Shown in pieces: positions 46,141 to 57,895 of a stretch of DNA of 64,000 bases. The position numbers and the translations under genes are program-made. Below the pieces are notes generated by a model, which was not told the DNA's origin, searched no databases, and worked only from the letters and a program-made list of their open reading frames with translations. Positions within the stretch are counted from its first letter, which is position 1. Each line of letters opens with the position of its first letter. This stretch comes from Collybiopsis luxurians FD-317 M1 (taxonomy: Eukaryota > Basidiomycota > Agaricomycetes > Agaricales > Omphalotaceae): the NCBI GenBank assembly GCA_000827265.1, contig KN834754.1:202831-266830 (forward strand), read 5' to 3'.

Positions 46141-47625
46141 CGGGGTGATTATATCGCGTTAAACAGCAAGAGGAGGAGAGGAAAGTAGCCCTACTAAATT
46201 AATATAAACGCGCTAAAGGCTTTTATACGCAGCCTTAACTATTGCTATGAAACGGTCTAAAGCGGCTAATGGCGAACAAGAGCCGCAGAGAAGTGAACGG
46301 ACAGGAGTGTGCTAAAATCATAAAATTGAGTGATGAATACAGCGTCTAAGACTTGAAGGAAATAGGCTGGCCAGATCCAGAAAGCTCGGCAGTAGTAACC
46401 CGTGCCGTCAGAACGGTACCTAACGTCGTCGATGTTACATTTTTTGAATCAGTACAAATGTATTTTCCGTCTCTGGAAATCTGCCAGCAGTGCGGAGGCA
46501 TCGTCAGCTTGATTTAGAGAGTGAGAGGACGATTCATGGCGTAGTGGTGGACTTTTCAGGTGCCGTGTTGCCGATGCTGCAATTTGCGACACTCCCGGCC
46601 TGTTGTTTTTCTCCCCACAACATCAGGTCGCAGTTCTTGACGGTAAGTCCGATAGAAGAAATGTAAGTGGCGCTAGTTCTGACCCTAGTTTCGAGATACT
46701 GATTCATACATAGGTATTTTGAGTGACGGACATATATCGGCTCAAAAGTCTCAAAGCCGAGTTCTACATACCCTCACATTCTGAAGCGTCTTTCTTACGC
46801 AATTCCTACTGATCTATGCCGCGAGGAGTCGCTCAATCAGAACAGTGGGCCAGATATCCTGCGGAGAGTCGGCAAATAGAGCAGTTTCCGAGAATGAAAG
46901 GCGGACCTGGGGCATGGAGCTTGAATTGAAATAGAGAGCAGATTGCAGGTCAGGTCGGGAACGCTCTAACCGTTCTGCATCTATTTTAAGCTGCTCAGGA
47001 TCCTGTTTTAATCTATTTTTATAGTAAGAGCTAAGCTCCCGACAAGATCGTGTCCCAGGTGTGCATACTTACCACCCATCGGATTAAGCTAAGGACATCG
47101 ATAAAAGTCCGATTACTTTGGTGCCTGCGGCTAGCGCCGACGACCATGGATAAGGTCAATCCTCACTGTTTCCTTCTAGAGCTCACAAGTTGCGATTTCC
47201 AGGAGACTTAATCACTAGTAAGCTTGAGTACCTTGCTGTCTGACACCTTGGTCTGGCCTGCCGTGAGAACGTGCAGTGACGTCACACGTAAGGTCAAAGC
47301 TAGATATATCAGCTCAGTTTTTTCTATCAACATTCCCATTATTAATAATCACCGTACCCCGCCATGGCTAGACCCTTCCAGCAACGCGACCTCTTCGTTC
47401 AAAGTCTTAGGATGCATATATCTACAACAGACGACGGTACAGTATGCAGCAACAAGCAATTTATAGGTATGAAGCATTACGAAAATCATAAAAGGCAAGG
47501 GAAAAGGTAGTGTAGGTATCAATACAAGGCTCGTACGAACCGGTCCATGATTGCGGATATCTCGAAATCGAAGCGAAAACTGTCCCAGAAAAAATCCAAG
47601 AAAAAATAGCAAAAATCGAGCAGCG
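46141..47625. other. Non-coding spacer of duplication unit 2
   Basis: About 1.5 kb between chitin deacetylase copy 2 and phospholipase B, both minus strand. Related to 41443-42844. It should contain the copy 2 promoter. No gene seen. Confidence 0.5.
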
Positions 47626-50149
47626 TTAGTAGCGGTACGAGGGCAGTTCGTACGACTCTCGTTGGGGAGGTGTATGATCCGAAGGTGGACGTATATACTC
47701 CGAGTACCTCTTGAAGCTATCCTCCTCTTCTTGGTGCAAAGCGCTGACTTGCTGATACTGAGCAACAAACTGTCGATCTCGGCGCCTCTTCCACCATATT
47801 CTACAGATCGACCGAGTCAGCATTCGAGATCACAAGAACATCTGTGCATGTGGACTTACAAGCCACCAACCAGCAACGCAATGAATACAACCAATCCCAC
47901 GGCCCCGCCAACAAACTTGAATTTGTTTTCGGACAAAAAGTTTCCTAGTCCTTGTGGGTCTGGATCGACGAAGACCTGTTTCCTGTTAGGGACCTCTGAC
48001 AGGCTAGGAGGATTCTGAGGATCAAAGCAATACTGGTTGAAGCACGTCTGACAAAAGTCTGACCGATTCACGACCGGATTGAGTTTGAATCGTGCACGAT
48101 CGACAGCTGCGCATTGGAGGCACTTTCCGAAATTTGGATCGGCGTTATTGGTGTTTGGTACGAAACCGGAGATGGTATTGTTGTGTACTTGGTCGAATAG
48201 GACTTGTTGGAGTTTGGGAGAGTACTGAAGTTGGAAAGTTCCAGTGCTGAGGAAAAAGTTGAAGAGATGGACCAAACAGCATAAAAACAAACTCACTTGG
48301 CCGAAGGATCGTCACCGTTGAAAGGTGGCGTGTTTGGGATATACACCACAATGGGAAATTCTGGGGGCTTTTGGGTGGGATCGCAGCCAAAGAAGGTGGG
48401 CCGTTCTCGAGCACCGGTATCGACGAATGCCTGTGCATCCTGAGGTAGAGGGGGGAAAGGCTGATGGGAGGCTTGTAGGATAGTTGACGTGCGCTGCGCG
48501 CTGATTAACATTCCAGTGCCACTGACGTAAATGTCAATCGCAAGCGCGAGCCTGGTCACGCGAAAAAACTCACTTGGGCCAGTTATTAGGGTCGTCAGCA
48601 CTGCCGTCCAGTACCACTATAGTATCCAACCCTCGTTCTCTGACGAAAAGAGGACCCAACGGAATATTTTCTCCGTTGGAAGCACCATCGATGAGGGATA
48701 GCCAAGTAGAATTGGTATCGTCATATGTCGTGGTTTTGAGTCCATTAAAAGGATTAGGCCAGTTGGCCACGTCGTCCTCACGGGTACGAACTTGAGAAAG
48801 TTGCCTGGACAAGACATACAACAACCCGTTGGCGTCCGATGACGAAAAGTCTTGTAAGGTATTGTGTGCAAAGTCCAGAATTTGCTGATACAATTCATGA
48901 ATACAAGGAGGTTGATACGATGAAAAAAAAAAGGACCCACATTGAACAGACTGGCACTGGTCCCCATCATAAAGCCCGCCTGATCAAAGCCCGTGACACA
49001 GGCCGACGTATTGATTGGTTTCTTATCTGTCATAGGTGTTCCAGCAAAAGTGAGGTTTACACCGGCGGATAGATCGGGATCGTAAGATGCAAACTCGAAC
49101 GGTGTGATCTGCACGTGTAAAGGGTTAGGACGACGTATGAGCCAAACTGAAAAGAGATGATACCTCATATACGGTGGGTTCCAGAGTCAAAGCTGTAGTA
49201 GCATTCAGCCCTTGAGGTCGAGAGTCTGTGACAAGAATTGGAAAAGGAGTTTGGTATTGCTGCCAGGCGGGAATGGTGGGGATGTTTGACCAAAGTTGGC
49301 CAGCACCATGAGCAGTATCGTTGGTGAAAAAATTGCCACGGTTGGTCTGGTTGAGAAAATGGTAAGAGATCATTCGCGCCCATGGATCAGTAATGGAAGT
49401 ATCACTGACATCGAGTCAGCGATTTATTGACGTAAGATGACTGAGGCGGCTTACATTCCTGTATTGGCCTTGGACATTACACTCCAGAGAATACTTCCAA
49501 AAAAGTATTGATTGTCTTCAGAGAACAGGTCGTCGCCGTCGGGCGTGGCAAAGGCGATGTCGAGCAACCAACCGGTGAGGTCTTTGCCGTTTCCAAAAAC
49601 CAGATCACTTAGAGTGGGGAAATTATTGAAAAATAAGGATCCAGTTATCCATGATCCTCCTGCAGATAGTTAATAGCGAGCAGCGGAGTAGGAGAGGTGT
49701 CGCGTACCGGATAGACCGGATAGATAGGATGCTACCTGTAGCAAGCCACCGGTACCGGCAGCTTTGGCAGAGTCATTTCTGGCATCGAGACCGCTGAGAC
49801 CAGCAGCGCCAACCTGAGCAGCTCTGAGGCCGCCTCCAGGAATAGCGATGCCAATTTTAGGAAAGTTGCCCTTGAATTGAGACGTATCGTAGCCAAGCTG
49901 GGAGCCGTTACCGAGCCAGTCGTTCCAAGCTTGAGCGATGGTTGAATTTAAACGGGTCTGGATGTAGGCAGCCTCGTTGGGATTGAGAGTCTGGTTTGAG
50001 GCGGTCCATTCTCTGACGAATTGGGTAGATTCAAGGTCAGGACAGTTGATATTTACTGCAGGAGCATAGTCTGTGACTGAATCCTCGAAAGCGAGTGAGA
50101 AAAGAGGGAGAGCAAGGAGCCCAAAGAGGGACTTGCTGGTGGTTAGCAT
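47626..50149 (-). CDS. PLB1: Phospholipase B / lysophospholipase with C-terminal transmembrane helix
   Basis: Secretory-pathway enzyme of the fungal PLB (cPLA2-like) family that removes acyl chains from phospholipids. The start at 50149 gives a signal peptide (LLALPLFSLAF). GIAIPGGGLRAAQVGAAGL forms the oxyanion loop. GLSGGSW, spanning the first intron, holds the nucleophilic serine. LSLIDGASNGENIPLGPLF carries the catalytic aspartate region. Several short exons; the last junction (donor after about 47862, acceptor at 47800) was checked in frame. Unlike GPI-anchored relatives, it ends with a membrane helix (FVGGAVGLVVFIALLVGGL), the basic stop-transfer WWKRRRDRQ and a ~55-residue tail ending ESYELPSYRY. 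It is divergent from ELL, 171 bp apart. Confidence 0.9.
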
Positions 50150-50320
50150 TGAAGGAGTGGATTGATGACTCGGACATGTCGGCGTTGGTAGTAACACAAT
50201 AAAAATAAAGCAAGTATAATAAAGACTCGAACCGGCCCGGTTAACCGGCAGTTCGGCACGTGCACAGGTCCATTGATGGGTGCCCGGAGCTGCTTCGCCT
50301 CTTGTCCTTTGACATCCAAA
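50150..50320. promoter_or_regulatory. Bidirectional promoter, PLB / ELL
   Basis: 171 bp between divergent starts. An in-frame upstream ATG at 50273 could extend the ELL protein by 16 residues. Confidence 0.4.
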
Positions 50321-52988
50321 ATGCCTTTGCCGAGTGCGACGTACACTCTTCAGGGCCAGGCAAAACCTGCAGATCAGCCTTACACTAAACCAAAACATGG
50401 TATGCTTCTGCGTCTCTCAACTGAAGCCGCCAATGCTCTTCAGACTGACTCAAATGCAATGCCCAATGTCCAATTCGTCGTCGCCGACGATGGCTCGGTA
50501 ACAATATCTTTTTCTTTTCTTTCCATTGTCTTCTCATATGTCTGTTACAGAGTCGCATCGTCATCGGCGATTCCTCATTCCCTCTCCAGACTCAGACAGA
50601 AGAAATACCCCACGACTTGTATCTACGTTCCACTACCGCAGCCAAACCTTTCGCTCCTCTCAAATTTCATGCCAATATCATCGGAAAGCTCACCATATCA
50701 GAACGTGAACTCGATGATGAACTTGCCAGCAGAATCCACCAAAAGACTGCAGCTGCCGCCGAGCAGCGTTCCATGTCCAAGACTAAATTTATTGACACTA
50801 ATCAACTCCCACAATCCAATGCAAAGTCCACAAAGAAGAATCTTTTCATGAAACCTCTCAGACCCAGTGATCAGCCCAAACCCAGTCTCCTAAACTCCTC
50901 CACTTCATCTACCGTATTGCCACCTCGTCCATCTAATCCATCAAAGAACAGTCAGGGTGGGATCACATCCATGCACAAGCGGCTGATACACTTTCTTGCT
51001 ACCTCAGAACGTACCACCGAGGAAGCGGTCAAGGCTGTAGGGGGTCCAAATTGTGATGCCAACGCGCGACAAGAAATATCGGATGCTCTTGAAATGGTAT
51101 GTAACTGACCAACGAGCATCCCTCTCCTTAATCTTTTCTCTAGGTTGCTGAACAGGGCCCAGCGACCAAGAGCTCGCAGCAAATATGGCGCCTGAAGAAC
51201 GAGTCCTGGCTTGATGTCAGACCCTATGAGTGGCCCAGACTTTCCGAAACAGATCGTACTAGTTTAGCCCGTGGTGCTCGGATGGCTCTTAAAGCTCTTG
51301 GAATACCAGAAAGTGATCCTCGATGGGAACACGCCAAATTTCGTCTACCACCCAATCCACCCAGTACCGCTCGAACCAACTCGCCTATTCCTTCCAACTC
51401 TTCCGCCACCCCTTCCACTTCTAATACGCCTGCCACAGCACCTCCTAAACGACCTATAACTTCAACGGGAGTCAGAAAAGGAAAAACCAGAAAGCCCGAT
51501 CCAAAGGCAGAGGTCATGATCAAAGACGAAACGAAACCTCGACCCCCTTCTACTTCCCTCCCTTCGACCTCTGCAAACAGTAATCTGAAGAACAGCAAAT
51601 CCTCTGGTGCATCCACCTCCTCCAATTCCTCTACATCCACTCGTCTCTCCTCCCAAGCTTTACACAGAACACCAGGATCGGGTTTTAAACTGCCTCAGAA
51701 ACCTGTTGGCGAAGCCTCCCGACCAATACCGCTACCACCCCTTGCAAGTTCCTCTTCTCCAACTTTGAACGATATCGAGATGAAAGATGGAACGCGTCGA
51801 CCAGTCAAGGCTGAGCAACGAGTTTCCACATCTCGTATCGATACGTCTCCTTCAAAAAAGGAAGAAGGGGAGCTTTCAGCTTCATCAAATGGGCCTGGAG
51901 GTATCGGTGCTCGCGATACCGAGAAACCCGCACCAGTCAAGCGAGTCAAGAACCTCAGGGATCAGGCCATCGATTCTGATAGAGAATCTGACAAAGGCAG
52001 GGATAGGCCTAGAGAGAAGGCTAGGGAACGGGCTGATAATAGGTTGAAAGACTGGGAGCGGGATAGAAACAGGGCCCCGGACCGGGATAGATCTTTGGAG
52101 AGACGAGATCGCGAGTCTGCTCGTCGTCAAAGCGATACAGCCCCGTTGAAGCGGAAGAAGGTCAAAGAGGAAGAGGATGATTATGAAGAGAGCAGCTCGA
52201 GGGCAGGAAGCAAAAGACGGAGGACTGAAGATCCTGAAGAACTCTTGTCTGCGCCGGGAGTACCTCCTCGAGACAGGGAGCGTGAACGCGAACGCGAACG
52301 AGACAGCAAGCAAGTACGTGATAGATCTAGGGACCAGTACGATAGAACAAGCCGTGATCCACGTCCGGGCAAATCTATAAACGAACGTCCTATGGACAAG
52401 AAGGCCGCCTCTAATTCTCTCTCCCTCAAAGGCAAGGTGGCTGTTAAGGAACCTTCTCCGCTATCCCTTGCACCCAGAAATGTGAAGAAGGATTCTTCAG
52501 TTGTACCACCTCCCCCACGATTGGCCGCGAGTTCCTCGGCCTCTTCTTCCACAAAGAGCTCCTCGATCAAAAGTACCAAATCAAGACGAAAATCTCCAAT
52601 CTACACCTCCTCTGAAGACGAAGGCAACAGTCGTCAACCAAGCCTAGCATCACCCACACCTCCCACCGCCTCTTCCTCTTCTTCCAGTTCTCATCATTCT
52701 CATACTTCAGCGAATGGTGTTTCAACGCACACTCACGATGGTGATCGTCGTGTTCTTCGAACAAAGTACACAGCGTCGTACGTCGAGTATCTGGGCACTT
52801 TACATACTCTACTCGCGCAGAAGAGCGAGATTGAACGTTTGCTTGCGTCGGAGAGCCGTCCAGGTTCGAGGAGCGGTTCAGATGGTGAGGTGGAGCTGCT
52901 GGATTATGAGGGTCTGTCAAAGATTTTGACCGAGAATAAACAACAATGGGATGTACTGCAGAGTATTCAACAGGCATGGGGCGAGTAA
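50321..52988 (+). CDS. ELL: RNA polymerase II elongation factor ELL-like protein
   Basis: Homologue of ELL, which suppresses Pol II pausing. Three exons (50321-50497, 50551-51096, 51144-52988) join in frame to 855 aa. The ELL N-terminal domain has SATYTLQGQAKP, VIGDSSFPLQ, PHDLYLRSTTAAKPFAPLKF, HKRLIHFLATSERTTEEAV and VRPYEWPRLSETDRTSLARG. A long disordered region follows with Ser/Pro runs and an Arg/Asp/Glu-rich stretch (about 51950-52370). The C-terminal TASYVEYLGTLHTLLAQKSE region resembles the occludin-like/ELL tail only weakly. The start at 50321 begins right where family homology begins. Confidence 0.9.
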
Positions 52989-53586
52989 GGACAACAAAAT
53001 TGGACTTGGGTGGAAGTAGAATGACACGTTGTGATGCGGCCATGTACTCTGTGTTTTGTATTTTGGTGTACGAAATTGAGCGTCCTGATGCCAGGATGTT
53101 AAACACAATCGTCGCTTCTGATCGCCTCTGATCGCCCACAGAAAGCTGATATTGAGACTTTCCACAGTTCCAGATCTCTAACTTGAGTGGATTGGGATCA
53201 AGCCCCGGAAGAAGACTGGTTCTGAGGCCAATTGTCTGCTGGCGGTATCGGTTGAGCTAATTTGAATTAACATTTTAGCTATACACCTATAAGTTGTATC
53301 CAGCTACGAGTTTCAACCTTTCAAGACTAGGAATACGAGCAATGATTAAACCCCCGGTAAGTAGCGACATTGGATGCTACTGCTAGAGAAATTGAACCTG
53401 GCACGTGCTGCCGTATCCGCACTCCTTTCCCTTCTACCACCTTCAGTTACGCTCTTTTGCATTTACGAACATGCCCCTCATCGCTAGTCCTAGTTCGTGT
53501 CAGACTTTCCATCACTTAGAACGTGCTTGCTGATATTTTTCATAGGAAACACGAACCCAGAACACGCATATACCCATGTCAACTTG
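52989..53586. other. Intergenic, about 600 bp
   Basis: 3' flank of ELL and promoter of the next plus-strand gene. Nothing else is recognised. Confidence 0.4.
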
Positions 53587-54576
53587 ATGGTACCGACAAA
53601 TAATCCTGCTACTCAACCACACTCTAAGCAAATCAGTAACCAAGATATCACCCTTTTGAGCTTTATAGCAATACTTTTTCTCCTCAGCGGTGCAGCAATC
53701 ATCCGTCTCACTCGCCTTCTCAATGTCAAGAAAGATACATCTCGCTTAATGCCTACCTCGCACAAACTTGGTGAAAGTTCAAGTTCTCTCCCTCTCGCTA
53801 TCCAGGGTATTCCTCGAATGTCATCGCCAAAGTTCAGACTGGGAGCAGAAGATCTACCCTCAGGCTCTCCCAATGAGAAGATTCTAGAGCGAGATATCAC
53901 GTTTTCCTTTCCTTTTACTCGCCCAGACTCTCCCCAGCCCGTCTCGCCTCCACACGTTCCGGCGTTTCTACGCGAAGAAGAGGAAGACATCGCCGCTATG
54001 CTATCAATAAGAGCGGGCGAGGAAAGTATCTACAGGCGAGGCCATAGAGAGAAGAAAGAGTCCGAGTCTTCGACTGCCACTACGGTCCTCGATAGCCTTT
54101 GTTCAAGCGTGCACCAGAGATCTTCGATTACGTCTGTTTACACCTTGTCGATCGGGAGCGAAGCAGACGAAGAGGAAGAGATTGAAGAGGTTGAGGTGAA
54201 AAGAGCGCAGACGCAGAGCATGGAATTCAAGAGAGGTGTTTTAATGTCCTGGAGGACGTCAAGACCACCAAGTCCTATTCCGGAGATGCCCACAGTTGTT
54301 ATTTCTGAATCTAGCTCTGATTATGGCGCTCTGGATCGAACTTCTGTTGTACACGGGGATGATTCGCTGCTTCAGGCTCTTCCGTCCCTTTTGGTGACCC
54401 ATCCGAGCGACATCAGCCTTGTGTCTTCCTCTAGCAGTGCTTCTGTGGATCTTGACGAGTTTCCGTTGCCACCTACGCTTCCAATAATTGAATGTGGACA
54501 AGGAAGTTTGATGCCCGATACGATGAAGGAGGATAAAAGATGGACGGTGGATCAAGTGATAAAGATGTGTGAGTAG
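53587..54576 (+). CDS. Single-pass membrane protein of unknown function
   Basis: Single exon, 329 aa from the ATG at 53587. Residues about 20-40 form one hydrophobic helix (LLSFIAILFLLSGAAII) followed by basic residues (RLTRLLNVKK), so the long Ser/Pro/acid-rich C-terminal part is probably cytosolic. There is an acidic run (EADEEEEIEEVEVK), and the C-terminus reads RWTVDQVIKMCE. No domain is recognised. A conserved basidiomycete hypothetical is the best description. Confidence 0.6.
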   Translation: MVPTNNPATQPHSKQISNQDITLLSFIAILFLLSGAAIIRLTRLLNVKKDTSRLMPTSHKLGESSSSLPLAIQGIPRMSSPKFRLGAEDLPSGSPNEKILERDITFSFPFTRPDSPQPVSPPHVPAFLREEEEDIAAMLSIRAGEESIYRRGHREKKESESSTATTVLDSLCSSVHQRSSITSVYTLSIGSEADEEEEIEEVEVKRAQTQSMEFKRGVLMSWRTSRPPSPIPEMPTVVISESSSDYGALDRTSVVHGDDSLLQALPSLLVTHPSDISLVSSSSSASVDLDEFPLPPTLPIIECGQGSLMPDTMKEDKRWTVDQVIKMCE

Positions 54577-54800
54577 ACTAGGGATAGAATTAGGAGTTTT
54601 AGCGCCCAAGTCTATTTTTGAGTATTGCTCCAAGTGAGCTCCACCTGGTTGATCGGTTAAAGTAGACTGTAACGAGTTGACAGGCAAAACAGTCTCTCGT
54701 TTGATACTAACCCCCATGTCTCCAGCATGAGCGATCTCTCTAGTATACTCAGTCTGTTATTCTCCCTTTCTTTTCAGTTTCATTCTCTTATTACCCCTAC

Positions 54801-56447
54801 ATGGCAGATATCGGTAGTTCCACATCGTAAGTAGCGTCCTCTGTTTTGGAGTAATATTCATCCATGCCCAGGACCACCGATGCTCTACCGACTTTATCAG
54901 ACTCTTCTACTTCCACTTCTACAACCACTACATCTCCCACGATCTCTCTGACAACCTCTTCTACGACTACTTCCACTTCATCAACCGCTACATCGTAAGT
55001 TTTTTTTTTCGCTAGAGAAGACAATGGCGGTCGAAAATAAAAGACCCTAAATCTGTCTTCGCATCCTTGCTCATCAATATCGCGGTCTCTGGCATCGAGT
55101 CTTTCCATCTTCTAGCCATCGGTCCCATATCAAACCATTTCTGCCAAGTTTCTATGATCTTATACTGATCCAGCCTTAGCAGAACTTCCTTGTCCACCAG
55201 TACTTCCCCAACCTCCTCGAGTTCCTCTTCTTCTTCAACGTCCTCAACTTCTTCTTCCACGTCGATCACAAGTCTGAGCACCTCTCTCCAAGTTAGTACT
55301 CAGCCCAACGGCGGCACCCAAACAGTAACAGTCGTCCAAAGTGTTTCATCTACTGCAACTCCTTCAGCAACTCCTTCAGCAACATCTACAGCCTCCGGAG
55401 ATGGTTCTAACTCGTAAGTATAACAAAGTCTGTCATAATCTTCTTCTTGATGGAAAAGTAATCTTTATCAGCTTTTGGTCGAATAAGGGCGCTGTCGCGG
55501 GGACTTTTACTGTCGTTGCCCTCGTCGGAGCTGCCTTGGCCGTCTGGTTGATCAGTTTGGTCATCCGTCGCCGTCGTGCCAACAAATACGATCGAGAAAG
55601 TGAGGAAGCAGCTAGGGACGCGGCTAACGCTACTGCACCCGCGTTCTTGGACGATGACGATCGTCCAACATACAGGAACAGTTATCTCAACCCAGGAAGC
55701 TACGCAGGCGGATACGACGAAGGATCGTATAATCCCGGCCCTCTAGTTCCAAGTGCCAGTTCTCATGGAACCTACAATCAACCACCCATGGGCCTTCAGT
55801 CAAATGAAAATTATCCCATGGCCGAATTTAGTTCCTCCCAGTATCCTGGAAACTCACCTTACCCCGTTTTCATGACTCCCGGACAAGCACCTCAACAGAA
55901 TAATCACTTTGAGTATGGCTACGCTCCCTATGCTGAACCCTATTCGTCTCCTCCGATGAATGCCACAAGACCCACATCGGGATCATTTAGTATGCTCGAT
56001 ATGCCAGAGCAACAGCCCTATGAAAGCGGCGTCATCGGCTGGATGCAGTCTGGTCCCTCTGGAGACCGTGGTCACTCTACAGCTACCTCCAGTGCCTCGC
56101 AGTCGCAAACTGATCTTGGTCGTACCAAGTCCCAGGGATCTCGCAGTCTGATCGACGGACGAAGAGCACCCTCGACGACGGGTGGAAATGATTTCACCTC
56201 CCCTACTAGTGCGGAATCGTATGCGGCTCATTACCAACCGGGTTATAGTGGCGCCGGAAGCAGACGAAGTACCATCGCGCACGACGAACCACCCCTTCTA
56301 CCGAATCCGTTTGAAAAGACCGACGACGACGACGAAGCAGCTGAGACTGGAGACGATGAGCCTCAGAAGAAAGTTCTGAAGGTTTGTATTACCTACCAAT
56401 TCGTTGTTTCAGACCGACTGACTATCAATTAGGTTGCGAATGAGTAG
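54801..56447 (+). CDS. Mucin-like single-pass membrane protein, Ser/Thr-rich ectodomain
   Basis: Five exons (54801-54826, 54872-54994, 55180-55413, 55472-56381, 56433-56447) join in frame to 435 aa. About 125 residues rich in Ser and Thr precede a membrane helix (VAGTFTVVALVGAALAVWLI) and a basic stop (RRRRANK). A cytosolic tail with acidic patches and Tyr/Pro/Gly-rich sequence follows. The layout recalls fungal wall-stress sensors (Mid2/Wsc-like), but there is no Wsc cysteine domain and no obvious signal peptide after MADIGSS. The first three introns are all phase 2, splitting a TCN serine codon each time. The final exon codes only for VANE. Confidence 0.75.
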
Positions 56448-56626
56448 TTGACTTAGATACCTTTTGCTCGCTTGAATTTTGTAGTTGAACCTACTCGATA
56501 ATTCACTCTTTTTTATGCATGTTAAGATATAGGAGCTAGATTAAGCGCACGTCGCCCTCATGGCGCTTGTATTGAAATCGAGAATGAGCTTCACCTCTGT
56601 TCTTCGGCTCCAGGCTAGTCCCTACG

Positions 56627-57744
56627 ATGTCCGCAATACTCAAGATACTTCAGACTTTGGTCAATGCCTTCTGCGGCGGTGGCCAGCAAAATCAGACTCA
56701 GTGGCATCCGTCGGAACAACAGCAAGCACAAGCTCAGTATCCTCCTCCACAAAACCAGGCTCCCATATATCAGCCTTCTCCGCAACAGCAGGCTCCTGGA
56801 TATCAGCCTAGTTCTCCTCATCATAAGCCTCACCACAAACCTCACCATAGTAAACCACATTCTCCTGACCATCCTCAGCAGCAGCAGATTTCCCCGAGTC
56901 CGCCAAGTCATCCCCATTCGCCCCGTCCAGTTTGTGCTCTTTATTGCTTCCTAGGACCTCATCTCAAGCTGGTATAGGATACTCAACATGAATCTCACTA
57001 CATGGACCTCCGCAAACGGGCTAACGAGGAAGGAGATGCTATGGCAAGGTGTTTTCAGCAAAGCCATGAGGCTTATGCTAGCGGAGATGGTGCAGGCGCA
57101 AAAGAACTTTCGAATCAAGGCAAAGCACATCAACGGAAGATGGAGCAACTGAATAAGGAAGCCAGTGATTGGATTTTCGCTGGTTCGTACACGTTCTCGA
57201 ATCTTCAGAATTACTTCTTTTTAAATACCTTGCAATAGAAAATAACAAGGTGAGGGGTGGTGCACATGGTACATAGTCCGCCGGTACTCAGGAGTTTCTT
57301 TTAGGATAACAAACCCGGAGAAATTGACTTGCATTATCTTTATGTTAAAGAAGCTCTGGAACACACTGATAGAGCCATCGAGGATGCCAAACGTAGAGGA
57401 GATTCCGAGATTCGTCTTATTGTTGGTATGCACCTGGAGCTATCATAAATCTGGCATCCTTCTTTGATATTTTTTCCTCCAGGAAAAGGTCTTCATTCTC
57501 AAGGTGGAGTTGCGAAAATCAAGCCTGCAATCGAGGACTTAATGCAAAAGTTGGCTCTCGAATATTTAAATTAATCAAATGACCCTAATTTGTTTTTCGT
57601 AGGCACCAGCTTGTCGCGGAACTTGATCCTCATAATGCAGGCGTTCTGATTGTCCAACTTGGTGGTCACCGTGACAGGGCCGTGGGACCCAACGAGATTG
57701 CTCGTCGTCTGGAGCGCGAAGATGAAGGATGTATTGTCATGTAG
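56627..57744 (+). CDS. DUF1771-Smr domain protein
   Basis: Six exons (56627-56929, 56978-57182, 57239-57249, 57305-57425, 57483-57549, 57603-57744) join in frame to 282 aa. The N-terminal third is Gln/Pro/His-rich low complexity. DUF1771 follows (RKRANEEGDAMARCFQQSH). The Smr domain has IDLHYLYVKEAL, then IVGKGLHSQGG and HNAGVLIVQLGG. Smr domains often cut or bind RNA and act in ribosome-associated quality control; family relatives with DUF1771-Smr include Cue2/N4BP2-type proteins. The third exon is only 11 nt. It converges with the antizyme gene (152 bp between stops). Confidence 0.85.
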
Positions 57745-57895
57745 ATCACGCTGCGAAAGATCACTGTACAGTTTGTGAAAACTCTCCAAGGCGAGGTCAG
57801 CAAATCTCACTCTTGAGGATGAAAGTCGCAGTAAAGTTTAGATGTCAAGCAGACGAGAGCCTATTGGTAGATAACATTCAGGTAAAAACACCGAA

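Larger units (their letters stand above)
43748..47962. repeat. Tandem duplication, unit 2
   Basis: Second unit, running from the HMMR-like exon copy through chitin deacetylase copy 2 into the 3' coding part of the intact phospholipase B gene. See unit 1. Confidence 0.85.
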
